Source: Epichloe hybrida (Eukaryota > Ascomycota > Sordariomycetes > Hypocreales > Clavicipitaceae). Taken from it: 64,000 nt of DNA. Shown one piece after another: positions 1 through 9,644 of the stretch. The stretch lies in contig JAFEKR010000034.1 of NCBI GenBank assembly GCA_019022495.1, positions 186,001 to 250,000 on the forward strand, in the 5' to 3' direction. A program made the translations under genes and the position numbers. The notes under the pieces were generated by a model, which ran no database searches, was not told the DNA's origin, and saw only the letters and a program-made list of their open reading frames with translations. Position 1 is the stretch's first letter; each line of letters opens with the position of its first letter.

Positions 1-1
1 A

Positions 2-274
2 AGTACACCTGCCTCCATCGACCTACACGGCGTCTTGGTCCACGACGGCGTACGCATCGCCCGCCAAAAAGTGCAAGACTGGTGGCAGGGGCTGGGCGAA
101 ATGAGAGCGAAAAGGGTGCGAGAGCAGGGCGGATTCACCGTCATCACCGGGCTGGGCCGTCATAGTGCTGGCGGCGTGTCGCATCTGAGGCAGGCTGTTG
201 CTGCAGCTCTGCTCCAAGACGGCTGGAAAATGACGGTTGAAACGGGCAAGTTTGTTGTCACGGGACGAAGGTGA
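2..274 (+). CDS. Smr-domain protein, C-terminal part (5' end outside window)
   Basis: The open frame runs in from the left edge and stops at TGA 272-274, so only the last 90 residues are visible. They form most of an Smr (small MutS-related) domain. The first conserved motif IDLHG lies near the start of the visible part. It is followed by an alpha-helical stretch ending in a WW pair, then the second motif ITGLGRHS, and finally the GWK...GKFVVTGRR ending typical of the family. In eukaryotes Smr domains act as nucleic-acid-binding or RNA-cleaving modules, for example in Cue2/N4BP2-type no-go-decay nucleases, often behind a DUF1771 helix. Whether this protein also carries DUF1771 or CUE/UBA domains cannot be told because the N-terminus is missing. 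The domain call is firm; the cellular role is open. Confidence 0.85.
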   Translation, partial: STPASIDLHGVLVHDGVRIARQKVQDWWQGLGEMRAKRVREQGGFTVITGLGRHSAGGVSHLRQAVAAALLQDGWKMTVETGKFVVTGRR

Positions 275-545
275 TGTAGAATCATGCAAGGTGCTGATGC
301 ATCATGACTCATGAGGTTTGACTGCAAAATTTTGATGAGTCGGGATGAGTAAAACATGTGAAATAGCTGCATGTTTTCGGCATGCTCTACGCCGCGCATG
401 CACCATGATGATGTCAAGATATACGCACGTGAACTTATGCCCAAATGCCATGCGCGCGGTTTTTAACAAAGTCTATGCAAAACATGATTCGAGTCCTAGC
501 ATCATCCATCATTCTCATCGGATGCCCATCTACACGACAACACCA

Positions 546-1590
546 CTATACCTTGGCACGCTTACTATCAATAGCCAGCCCGCACCTCTCCCAAACGGTA
601 TACCCCGTCAGAATGGTGCTGAAAAACATGGCAACAGCCACAGTACCCAACTCAATGTCCGCCAAGCCCGTACTCCAAGCCGGAATCACAATGTCCAGAA
701 GCTCAGCAGCGAGTTTCCTCGTCAGACGGGCCATCTTGCGACGGCGCTCCTTCTCCAGCGCCTCCCTTTCCCGTTTCCGCTTCTCAGCAGCGTCTCCCGT
801 CTTCTCGCCATCAGTGACGGCAAGCACACCCGCCTCGGGAATAGCGCGATGCGCAAAGGCCCGAAACACCTTGGCGCCGGAGCTCAGGATGGCGCAGGTT
901 AGCGCCGCGAGCCAAAAACCCTGGGCCTGGCCGTCCAGCCTCACGGCCTCTGCATAGCCAAAGAGAGAAAAGTGCTCGGCGCGCAGCAGGTCGGGCAGCG
1001 TGGCCGACTCCACGAGGCCGAAGAGGCCGAAGAAGGTGTCCGCCATGATGGACAGCCACGCCTCGAGGCTCTTCTCGGGAGCGGCGTAGGCGGCGAAGCT
1101 GGACTGGAAGCTGCCGAGGCACCAGAAGAGGCGGATGGCACGACGCGTGAGGTTGACGTGGCTGGAGAGCTCGCGCATGGCCAGCTCGCTGGTCTGGAGG
1201 GCGGCCTTGGTCATGCCGGGGAGCACCGTAGGCATGAGGGCTGGATAGAAGGTGAGTATGGCAAAGAGGGATTGGACGAGGCGCAAGAGGCGCTCTAGTC
1301 CGACTGTGCATCCGGGATATGTTATTAGTTCATGAAACTTTGCTCGTTGTGGAGGGTTTTTTTTTGTGTTGTTGTGCAAGATGACTTGTGTGGCTGTCCT
1401 TTGCGTCCGCCCGCGGACCGCGGACATCATGTTGCCATTCGAAAGTTGGGTTTTTTTCTTGTCTCTGTGCGAAAGAATTTTTGCGGTTTCGGTTTTACGC
1501 GGGTTTGTTTGTGATGAGATGTAACAAACAACATACGGACGTACCACTGTCGGTGCCAAAGGCGACGAACTGCTCAAAGAATCCTGCCAT
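546..1590 (-). CDS. PEX11-family peroxisomal membrane protein
   Basis: Two exons on the minus strand, complement(join(546..1303,1545..1590)), give 267 residues. The short first exon codes MAGFFEQFVAFGTDS and ends at a GTACGT donor. A CAG acceptor restores phase and yields the hallmark PEX11 start, in which VGLERLLRLVQS continues into a membrane-associated helix. A charged linker rich in Glu, Lys and Arg sits around residues 180-205, and a hydrophobic segment near residues 225-250 could reach or span the membrane. PEX11 proteins elongate and constrict peroxisomes before fission and influence fatty-acid metabolism. The spacing and unusual length suggest one of the filamentous-fungal paralogues (PEX11B or PEX11C-like) rather than the main PEX11; this is a judgement from memory. 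Upstream in-frame sequence is open but non-coding in character, so ATG 1590 is preferred. Confidence 0.8.
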
Positions 1591-1996
1591 GGCTGCCGTG
1601 TCCCCAAGTTGGAAGATGCCTCTTGGAAGAGCCGGTTTCGGCGAGACCAGCAGATGCAGGATGAATCCGGGGACTTGGCAAGTTGGTCCGCACGCAATTC
1701 AAAATTGTGCAGAGAACAGGCCTTGTTGGGCCAACCTTGCCGTTGGAGACGAAGAAGTTGGAGTTTGCAACAGGAGTCTTGCATGAAAGGAGGTCTCAGG
1801 ACGAGATCATTGGTCAACGCTGGAATCAGCGCTTCCTGAAACGGTATAGCGAAATCTCCACCAAAATCGCTCACCCAATTGCAGCTCAACGTGGCCAACG
1901 CCGTTAACTACAGATTCTCAGGGGGAAATAATGTCACCGGGGCGGGGGGGTCTTCTCGTACCTGACCCACCTAGCTAGCTAGATTCTATGTACATA
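1591..1996. promoter_or_regulatory. Upstream region of the PEX11-family gene
   Basis: This 406-bp gap holds the presumed promoter and leader of the minus-strand PEX11-family gene. It ends at the 6-bp TACATA that flanks the inverted-repeat element. Base composition is still gene-like up to about 1900, so RIP decay does not reach the gene. I see no convincing core promoter motif. Confidence 0.4.
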
Positions 1997-2023
1997 CAGT
2001 CTAACCCCTGAATGATTTTACAC
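1997..2023 (+). repeat. Left terminal inverted repeat of the MITE-like element
   Basis: These 27 bp are the exact reverse complement of the sequence made by joining 2208-2216 to 7689-7706. The match stops abruptly after 27 bp on the inner side, as expected for a terminal inverted repeat. Confidence 0.85.
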
Positions 2024-2216
2024 GAGGTACATGACCAGGGGTAACAAGCCAATGAAAAGTTAATAGGTAGGGTAAAAGATACTTAAGATTACATGTCTTT
2101 CGCTAGTACTACTAAGTACCCTTTTACCCCTGTAATATTCCTAACAGCTCCACTCATGCTAGCCACTCATAGCTGATAGTGACTGCCCCGCGTGGGGCTT
2201 GTAGCGAGTGTAAAAT

Positions 2217-2468
2217 TGTTGGACCGCGAAGCTAGGGTTCAATGTGACCACCTCTATTAAGTTGTCTAACCCTATAAGAGGGTGCGGACTATAGCTTAAA
2301 TACCTAAGTACCTTTACTATAGGTAAGGTACTAATATAGTGCTAAAATATACTATATAGTTATAAAGATTATAGAAAATAACTAGCTAGGGGTAAACTCT
2401 TATCTTAGCTAGTTAAGTAATAAGACTATTATATAGTAGGGATTAATTATACCCTTATAGGTATAATA
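2217..2468 (-). repeat. Left LTR of the Copia-type element
   Basis: This 252-bp repeat starts TGTTGGACC and aligns without gaps to 7432-7683. Every difference I see between the two copies is a C/T or G/A transition. The outer 90 or so bases keep their G and C here, while the inner part is converted to A and T. Its inner end, which should read CAACA, has decayed to TAATA. Because the coding traces run on the minus strand, this is the 3' LTR of the element. Confidence 0.9.
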
Positions 2469-5400
2469 TACCCCCCTAAGGGACCTTATTTAAGGTTCCC
2501 TATAATAAATCTAAATTAATTAAATTAGTTAAATTAATCCTATGATATTTAAATTAATTCTATAGTGTAAAAAAGTAGTTAATTTATTATAATCTTATCT
2601 AATTTAAGGTTATTATATAATGCTTATTCTTTAGGTTTTTTACTAAGTATACTAGAGAGTAGTTATATAAGCCCTAATACCTTATAGAAGCTTGTAAAAG
2701 CATTCCTTATAAGAGGCTTTATAAGGCTATTTATAATTATCTCTTTAGTAGTAATCTAGGTAATATTAAAGGTTCCTTTTATAACCTCTTAATAAAGCTA
2801 GTAGTAATAAATATCTATATACTAAAGCTTTATAATAAGCTTAATAAATTCTTCCTTAAGGAGGTAAATTATTTATATATTATTATATTTAATTTTAAGC
2901 ATATTATCTTCTAGGCATAGCCTAACCTCTTAATATAATTATCTAAAGGCTATAAGCTCTTTACTATAGTAAGAAAGTACTAGGAGCTTTACTTTAGTTA
3001 ATAAGGTTATTATAGTAGCTTACTTACTTACCTTAAAGAGTATAGGCCCTCTAAAGAGCTTTATAATATAGCCCTATAAGCTTTTTTATATTATAGTATT
3101 ATTAGTAAAGGAGGTATTACTATATATCTCTAATTTAGAGTTATTATTACTATATTTAATTACTAGGTTTACTTATATATACCTATACTTAAGGGCTTTT
3201 TTAGCTACTTCTATGTGCTATAGCCCTAGGTTTTATAGGAATTATAAGAGTTATAAGGCTATAAAAGTAATATTACATCTTAAAACTATTATTAGATATA
3301 GTAAGGTTTTAATTAAAGATTAATACCTCTTAAGATCTTAAGCGCTAACCTCTCCTTTAAAAGGTTTTAGTAGTATAGTAGTTATTAGGGCTATAGGTTT
3401 TTATTAAGGGATTTTTATATTAAATTTAGTAGTAGCTTTATCCTAATAGGACTTCTAATTAAGCTATACCTTCTTATTAGCATAATCTCTAATAATTTTA
3501 ATACCTAGGAACTATTATAGCTCTTTAAGGTTCTTTATATTATACTTTATAAAGAGTTTTACCTTAAATTTATTATATAAATATGATTTCCCTTTAGTAA
3601 AGAGAGTAATAAGGTTATCTATATAGAAGAAAATAATTAACCTATCCTTAATAAATATATAAATATCTTTAAAGATTTATATAAAGCCTTTACTAATTAG
3701 CTAGCTAATTAGCTCCTTTATCTATAGAAGAGGTGCTCTCTATAGCTTATAGACTACTTTAAGAAGCTTTAGATAGGCTTATTTATCTTTATAGCCTAGA
3801 GGTATCTTATAGTAAACCTCTTTATTAAGGTTTAAATTTAGGAATACTATAATAAAGTTATACTAGTATGCTTTAAGATTAAAGTAGTATATAATAGCTA
3901 TAAATAGCCTAAAAGTATTAGTAGCTAGGGTTACTACCTAAGTTAATAAATAACTCTTTAGTTAATAATTTCTAAGGATATAAAGATAAGCTTTATATTA
4001 TAGGAGGTAACCTTACTTATCTAATTTATATAAGAAAACCTAAGTAAGGCCTAGAAGCTTTATATATAAAGGGACTTTAGTTCTAGATACCTTCTTAGCT
4101 ACCTTTCTATTAATAATTCTATTATATTCTTTATTTTATGCTTTATAAAATTCTTTTTCTTTTAGATAACTAGCTAAATAATTATAATAAGCTAGGGGAG
4201 GAGGAAGCCTAGATATATAAGGCTTTTCTTTACTCTTAGGTCCTAGCTTAAAGGCTATAGCAAATACTTTAAGATTATTATAATCTTCTAGATTTGCTAA
4301 TATTTTATAATTATTGCTGCTATTAGGTAAGTTAAGTAAATTATTAATACTTAATAGTATATAATCTACTAGATCTAGGAATTTCCCTAGTGAATTTAGA
4401 GGAGTTAGTAGATTTATTTCTTAACTTTCTTTTTCCTTTTCTTTGTAATCTTATTAATTACAACTAGTAGGAGTTTTTGCCTATTAAAGCTAATTAAGTA
4501 GTTATTATAGTAATAGAGGGTATGCTATTTATAGAAGCCTTATATTAGAGCTTTTATCCTTATTATCCTTAACTAGCTCTTTAAGGTATCTTTTTTTAAC
4601 CTTTTTTATAGTTAATAACAGGCCTCTTTCTTAAGCATAGAAAATAGACTTATTAAAGGTAATATAGCTTAATAAGAACTAGTAGCTCCTCTTTATTATT
4701 AGTACCTAAATTAGGTATTATATAGAGGAAACGTATCTAGTAAGGTATTTAATGTAAGCTCTCTAAGCAAGCTTTAGACTTGCCTTATAAAGCTTACTTT
4801 ACGTTATTATGAATACTTTATATCTAAAAGCTTATAGGTAAGTTATTAAAGCTTCTAGCTCTTCTAGTAAGTAGCTCTATTAAAGCTTATTATCTCTTAA
4901 CTATTTATTTAGCGCTTGTTAAGGTAATTGCTAGTTAAGTAGCTTTTAAGGCGTTTAATTTAATATGTGAATAGCTGCTTTAGTAGCTATAGGCTAAAGG
5001 TTTTCTAGGAAGCCTAATTGTGTTATAAGAGTTATTATAACCCTTATTATTACCCCCCTAGACCGTTTAGCGTGCCTATTTTAATATAAGTAAGCTAGGC
5101 TAGACTTTCTAATAATAATGCCTCTATTTATAACCTTTTCTTCTTGTTTTTTAGTCTAGAAGGTAGTCTTACTATTAGTTATTATAACTATAATATAGAT
5201 ACTATATACTCTTGCGTATATAGCTTCTAACTAATTAAAGTAGAGCGTAATATTAGTCTTTAATAGGACTATGAAGATATGATGTAGTCCTGTTGCTTTA
5301 TAGGTAAAAAGAGTGATGTATTAGTTTTTATTATACCTTAATAATTAAGCAAAGAGGTTAAAAGAGACTACCTAAAGTAGCCCTAAAGGTAAAGATCCTG

Positions 5401-7431
5401 TCTAAGGGGCTTGTAATATTTGCCTTTGTGCTTTAAAGGTTTAGTAAACCTTATATTTACCTACGCTCCTTTCCTTTAATTAAATTTAAAGCTTCTAGAG
5501 CACTTAATCTATTATATCCTTACCTAGATATGCTAATCTAGCGTGCTATAGATTTGTAGGCGTTATTATAGCTGTCTTTAGGTCTTATGAATCTCCCTTA
5601 ATAACAAAAGCTTCTAATAGGCTTAAGCCCTTTATATATAGCTACGTACTAATAACCTAAGTTTAAAATATCTCTTAATTACCTCTTACTAGGTTTATTA
5701 CCCTTCTAGTAAGATTATCCTACCTTAGTCCCTTTTATATAAGTAGCTAAAGAGATATAAGGTTTGTAAAGAATATTAGCTAGTACTAGGTGTTTAATAA
5801 GGTAAGGGTCTAGCTATCTATTAAGATAATCTAAGCTATGCTAATGCTATGAGCATTTGTGATACTATAACCTGCTTAAATTCTAGGCTACTTGCTGTAA
5901 TTAAGGTTTATAAACTAGTGTTTATTATTAAAGATATAGATTAAGGTTTTGCTATTAAGTATAACTTGCGATTTATCCTAGGTAAGGAAAGCCTCTATAG
6001 ACTCTCCTATAGTAGTAAACATAGTATTATTTTCTTTAGGTTTCTTTATACTATTATCCTTTAACTAAGTGTTATATGCCTTTTTTATATTATTAGGTTA
6101 ATGATTTATTACTTCTTTTACCTTCTTTAATAGCTCTTTATTAATCTTCTAGTCTTTTATTAGGTAGAGAGCCTTATAGACTTTTTATAAGTCTTTTAAC
6201 TTCTTTATCTTATACTTCTTATAATAAATATAGTTATCTTTCTTTACTTTCTTTTTTTTAGCTTTATCCTTTATTTTACTATTAAAAGTTAGTTTTACTT
6301 TAAAAGAGTTATTAGCCTTTACTTAAGACCTTCCTTAGGCTTTAATTAAGTGCCTAATCCTACTTATAATACTATAGAAATCTAGGACCTTTCCCTTACT
6401 CTTTATAGTATAAATTAATAAGTTAACCTAAGCTAAGATAGTAGGGAATTAAGCCCTAATAGTGTTATTAATTATTTCTATAGGTAAGTTACCCTTAGTA
6501 ATAAGGTAGTTTACTTAGAGGTATCTCTTATAACTAATTAAAGTATTTATAAGCTATTTATTAATATTTACTCTTATAAGATTTTGCTTAATAGTCTTAT
6601 TAAAATTAATTTTAGTATAATACTTAATAGTCTTACTTAAAGGTATTATATTCCTTTAAAGCTTCTTAATTTTATTATAAAGAGATATATGCCTTAAGGT
6701 TATTTACTTATATTTAGGCCTAAGGGTCCTTATAAACTATATATAATACTCTTATAAGGCTTTTATAAGGCTTTAGAATTAACTATTAAAGACCTAATAA
6801 TAACCACTAAGAATAGTAAACTAGGCGCTATCTTTAGTATTATTAGGTTATTAAGGGTACTAAAAATAACTCTCTTTAGTTACCTTAATATCTTTAGGTA
6901 AGCTTTCCTTAGGTTCTAGTAAGCTCTTAGTTATAGCTTTAGTGCTATAAGAGTGTGTTTAAACTCCTAAGGTCTTTATTATAAATAATTAACTTTATAT
7001 AGCTTTTACTACCTTTCTCTTTACTAGAGTTCTATTTCCTATAAGAATTAGAGGCTTAGGAGGGTAGTCTAGCTATAGATTTATATTAGGATTAATAAAG
7101 ACCTAAATTCTATTTTTAATAGCTCTTGCCTTAACTATCTTATACTATAGGTCCTAATAGTAGGGCTTCTATAGCTTAATAGCTAGCTTATTGCCTTTTA
7201 AAGATTCCTTAGCTATTATAAGATATCCTATAATATTATTATTAAACTAGTAAAAGGTAGTATTAATCCTAGTATACTAGGGTTGCTTAATTATAATGTT
7301 AATAAATTAGGCCTCTTTTTTGCTAGGTATATACTAATTATTTAAAGATTAAATAATTAGTTAATTTAAAGAGAAGAGTACTAATTTAGAAGAAAGGTAT
7401 AATAATTATAAACACTATATAATTACTACTA

Positions 7432-7683
7432 TATTAGACTATAAAGCTAGGGTTTAATATAACTATCTCTATTAAGTTATCTAACCCTATAAGAGGGTGT
7501 AAACTATAGCTTAAATACCTAAGTACCTCTACTATAGGTAAGGTACTAATATAGTGCTAAAACATACTATGTAGTTATAGAGATTATGGAAAATGACTAG
7601 CTAGGGGTGGACTCTTGTCTTAGCTAGTTGAGTAGTGAGACTATCGTGCGGCAGGGATCAATTATGCCCTTGTGGGTGCAACA
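7432..7683 (-). repeat. Right LTR of the Copia-type element
   Basis: This copy has the same 252-bp length as the left LTR. Its inner start is decayed (TATTAGACT instead of TGTTGGACC), but from about 7560 outward G and C are preserved, including the CAACA end at 7679-7683. It is the 5' LTR relative to the minus-strand coding traces. Together the two LTRs show that mutation faded toward both outer edges of the element. Confidence 0.9.
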
Positions 7684-7688
7684 AAAAT
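7684..7688. repeat. Target-site duplication AAAAT of the LTR element (second copy at 2212-2216)
   Basis: AAAAT follows the CAACA end here and precedes the TGTTG end at 2212-2216. Five base pairs is the usual Copia duplication length. Removing one copy rebuilds a perfect 27-bp terminal repeat of the interrupted DNA element, which independently confirms the insertion point. Confidence 0.9.
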
Positions 7689-7706
7689 CATTCAGGGGTT
7701 AGACTG
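7689..7706 (-). repeat. Right terminal inverted repeat (outer 18 bp) of the MITE-like element
   Basis: These 18 bp read in reverse complement as the outer part of the left terminal repeat. The inner 9 bp of the same repeat (GTGTAAAAT, 2208-2216) are now 5.5 kb away on the other side of the inserted retrotransposon. The AAAAT of that junction is the duplicated retrotransposon target. Confidence 0.85.
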
Positions 7707-7714
7707 TACATATT

Positions 7715-9052
7715 CTACGAACCCGACTTCCGATCCACCTCGAACTTGTCGTCAATCGCCCTCCTTCCTACGTCCTCCACCTTAGCAAACGCAACCCACA
7801 ACTTCTTCACCTCATCGCCCACGCTCTGCACCATCTCTTCCATGCCCTCGCCGTGCAACATCGGCGCCTGCTTCCATGCCTCCCAGTCCCCCAGTATAAA
7901 CGGCAGCTCGACCGTGTGCGCCGCGCCCCAGGGACTCTGGCTGGGACTGATCTCGAAGACGTAGAACCACGGCTCTTCCCGCGGCCCCGACTGCCGGATC
8001 TGCCGGTAAAGCTACTTCGCCTGGTCCTGGAACCACGCCTTGCTGATGAACTCTGGCAGTGGCCCCTCGAAACGCGGTCTCTTTGACGCGTCGATATGGT
8101 TGAAGAGGGGGACAAACCCCGTTCCTTCGTCCCGTGTGTAGCCTATGAAGATGGGGACCCGGCGAATCGCACAGTCGAGTTGTTTCAGAAACGTCGCGTC
8201 GTCTGGCAAGGGGTCGTGGTTTGGCCGAGGCGCAAAGACCATGCCGGCAGCGGCGTAGCCAAACGACTTGGCGACGATGGTGTCCTGTATAGCGAGTAGA
8301 TGCTCGACGGGTACGTCAGCGTGGTCTCGCGGCACGAGTTCATCGGCCGCAGACTCGGGGGCAGTCAGCATCTCTTGTCTCTCCGTGAGCCGGACACCCA
8401 GCGGCGCGCTCTGTATTATCGCTCTGTGGAACAAGCCTTCTGTCCCGTTGGCTCCCAGGAGCGTGTAGACGGAATCACCTCCGGCCGACTGTCCGAAAAG
8501 ACAGACCCTGCCGGCGTCGCCGCCGAAGAAGCGCGCATTGTCCCGAACCCATCTCAGCGCGGCAATCTGGTCCATCAGGCCGAGGTTGGCTGGGACGCGT
8601 CCCTTGATCGGCTGGTACCCCAGGATGCCCAGCCGGTACGTAATGTTGATGACCACGACCCCCTTGGCTGCCAGCCCGGCCTCGGAATAGCAGTCCAGGT
8701 CGCCCGCCCCGGTTGTGTAGTTCCCTCCGTGGATCCAGACCATCGTAGGCAGCAACTCGTCGGTCCTGATGGGCGCAGGTGCGAAGACGCTCACGCGCAG
8801 GCAGTCCTCTGACATGGCGCGGCCCCTGGCGACAGGCCCGTTGAGTGCGTCCAGACGCGACTTGGGCTGCGGGCATATTGGCCCAGGCCGAGTGCAGTCC
8901 AGGACACCCTCCCATTTCTCACGGGGACGAGGCGGTTCGAAGCGGTTCGCCGAGGCGTAGGGAACGCCCCGGGCAGTGATGATGCCGTCTCTCTGAAGGG
9001 CGGAGATGGTGCCGCCGTCCTGCAGCTGGATCGAGACGCTGGATTCGCTCAT
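7715..9052 (-). pseudogene. Type-B carboxylesterase interrupted by one in-frame TAG
   Basis: From ATG 9052 the frame encodes a clear esterase_lipase-type carboxylesterase. It has the oxyanion-hole region TMVWIHGGNY, the nucleophile elbow LFGQSAGGDS, and an acid residue in GYTRDEGTGF. After 346 codons an in-frame TAG (8012-8014) stops translation, but the same frame continues for another 98 codons of good esterase sequence. This includes the catalytic-histidine motif GAAHTVELPF, and the frame ends at TAG 7715-7717. The truncated product therefore lacks the catalytic His and would be inactive unless the stop is read through, edited or a sequencing error. The broken codon aligns with Gln (CAG), so the change is C to T in a CpA context, the favoured RIP dinucleotide. 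The 3' end abuts the transposon island. Confidence 0.8.
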
Positions 9053-9644
9053 TGTCAAGTATACGAATGTGAGTGTGAGAAAAGGACAGAACTAACAATT
9101 GGGAATGGGAGGCAGGCCTCTCAGGTACACGAGGTGCCTACTAACGTCACATTTTCCAGCTGCCTCTCACAAGTCATTCTTATGTAAAAAAAAAAAGGCA
9201 GGGGGGCGCCGACCAGACCCTTGACCCCATGATGACTTGCGGGAACGAGGTCCAGATCCGTCTTCCCCTCAGATATCGGGGGGAGGAGAAGGATCCGAGA
9301 CATTTGGGACATGGGATGAACTTTTGCACCGGGCCAGAACTAGTCATTCTGCACTACACAACTACCATTGATGACCAGAGTATATGGTCGTGGTTGTGCC
9401 GAAATTTATTCAATTTGATCCAAGTTTAAACGCCATTTTCTTAATAGAAAGAATCTGCCTGTTTCTCTCCAGACACGACCTAATCACAGATTGCAAAGAC
9501 ACCATCATGTTACAAAAAAAAAGTCGCAGTTAGAACATAGTAAATACAACTACAGCAGCCGACAAATTTGCAGACACGCGGAATGTAGGTATGGAGCTAC
9601 CAGCCACAAAGTTGACGGGGACATACACCTTCCGAAAAGAAAAA
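9053..9644. other. Intergenic: esterase upstream region and 3' flank of the 51-kDa gene
   Basis: This 592-bp gap between two minus-strand genes holds no supportable coding sequence. It contains A-runs at about 9186-9196 and 9516-9524. The left half should carry the esterase promoter and the right half the 3' UTR of the complex I gene. Confidence 0.4.

Larger units (their letters stand above)
2217..7683 (-). mobile_element. RIP-degenerated Ty1/Copia-type LTR retrotransposon
   Basis: The 5467-bp element is bounded by 252-bp direct repeats with TGTTG...CAACA ends and flanked by AAAAT on both sides (2212-2216 and 7684-7688). The interior is extremely AT-rich and full of stops on both strands. 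Weak coding traces remain on the minus strand. Around 3721-3770 the translation reads KLLKVVYKL, stop, RAPLL, which fits the LLKALYGL...APLLW block of Copia reverse transcriptase. At 3614-3625 it reads YIDN inside FFYIDNLITL, a G-to-A damaged YVDD catalytic box. Near 5230-5530 an integrase-like region is faintly visible. The order integrase before reverse transcriptase fits Copia rather than Gypsy. The element cannot encode functional protein. Confidence 0.88.
1997..7706. mobile_element. Small inverted-repeat DNA element (MITE-like), split by an LTR retrotransposon
   Basis: The left end, starting CAGTCTAACCCCTGAATG at 1997-2023, is a perfect 27-bp inverted copy of the right end. The right end is reconstructed by joining 2208-2216 to 7689-7706, that is, by removing the retrotransposon and one copy of its target duplication. 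The element proper is about 238 bp (1997-2216 plus 7689-7706), has no coding capacity, and is flanked on both sides by TACATA (1991-1996 and 7707-7712). That direct repeat fits a 6-bp duplication, or the TA duplication of Tc1/mariner-type elements with chance extension. CAGT-type termini are common in Tc1/mariner-like elements, so a non-autonomous member of that group is plausible but unproven. Confidence 0.8.

Noticed and set aside
811..1311. Long minus-strand frame antisense or out of frame within the PEX11-family exon
   Set aside because: It is Arg/Pro-rich, has no family resemblance, and overlaps a convincing coding exon in another frame.
2469..7431. Small genes or tRNAs inside the AT-rich island
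   Set aside because: Stops are dense in all frames and the only coding traces are decayed Copia reverse transcriptase and integrase.
8012..9052. A complete 346-residue esterase ending at 8012
   Set aside because: The frame beyond the TAG keeps clear esterase sequence including the catalytic His motif, so the short form is a truncation, not a natural end.
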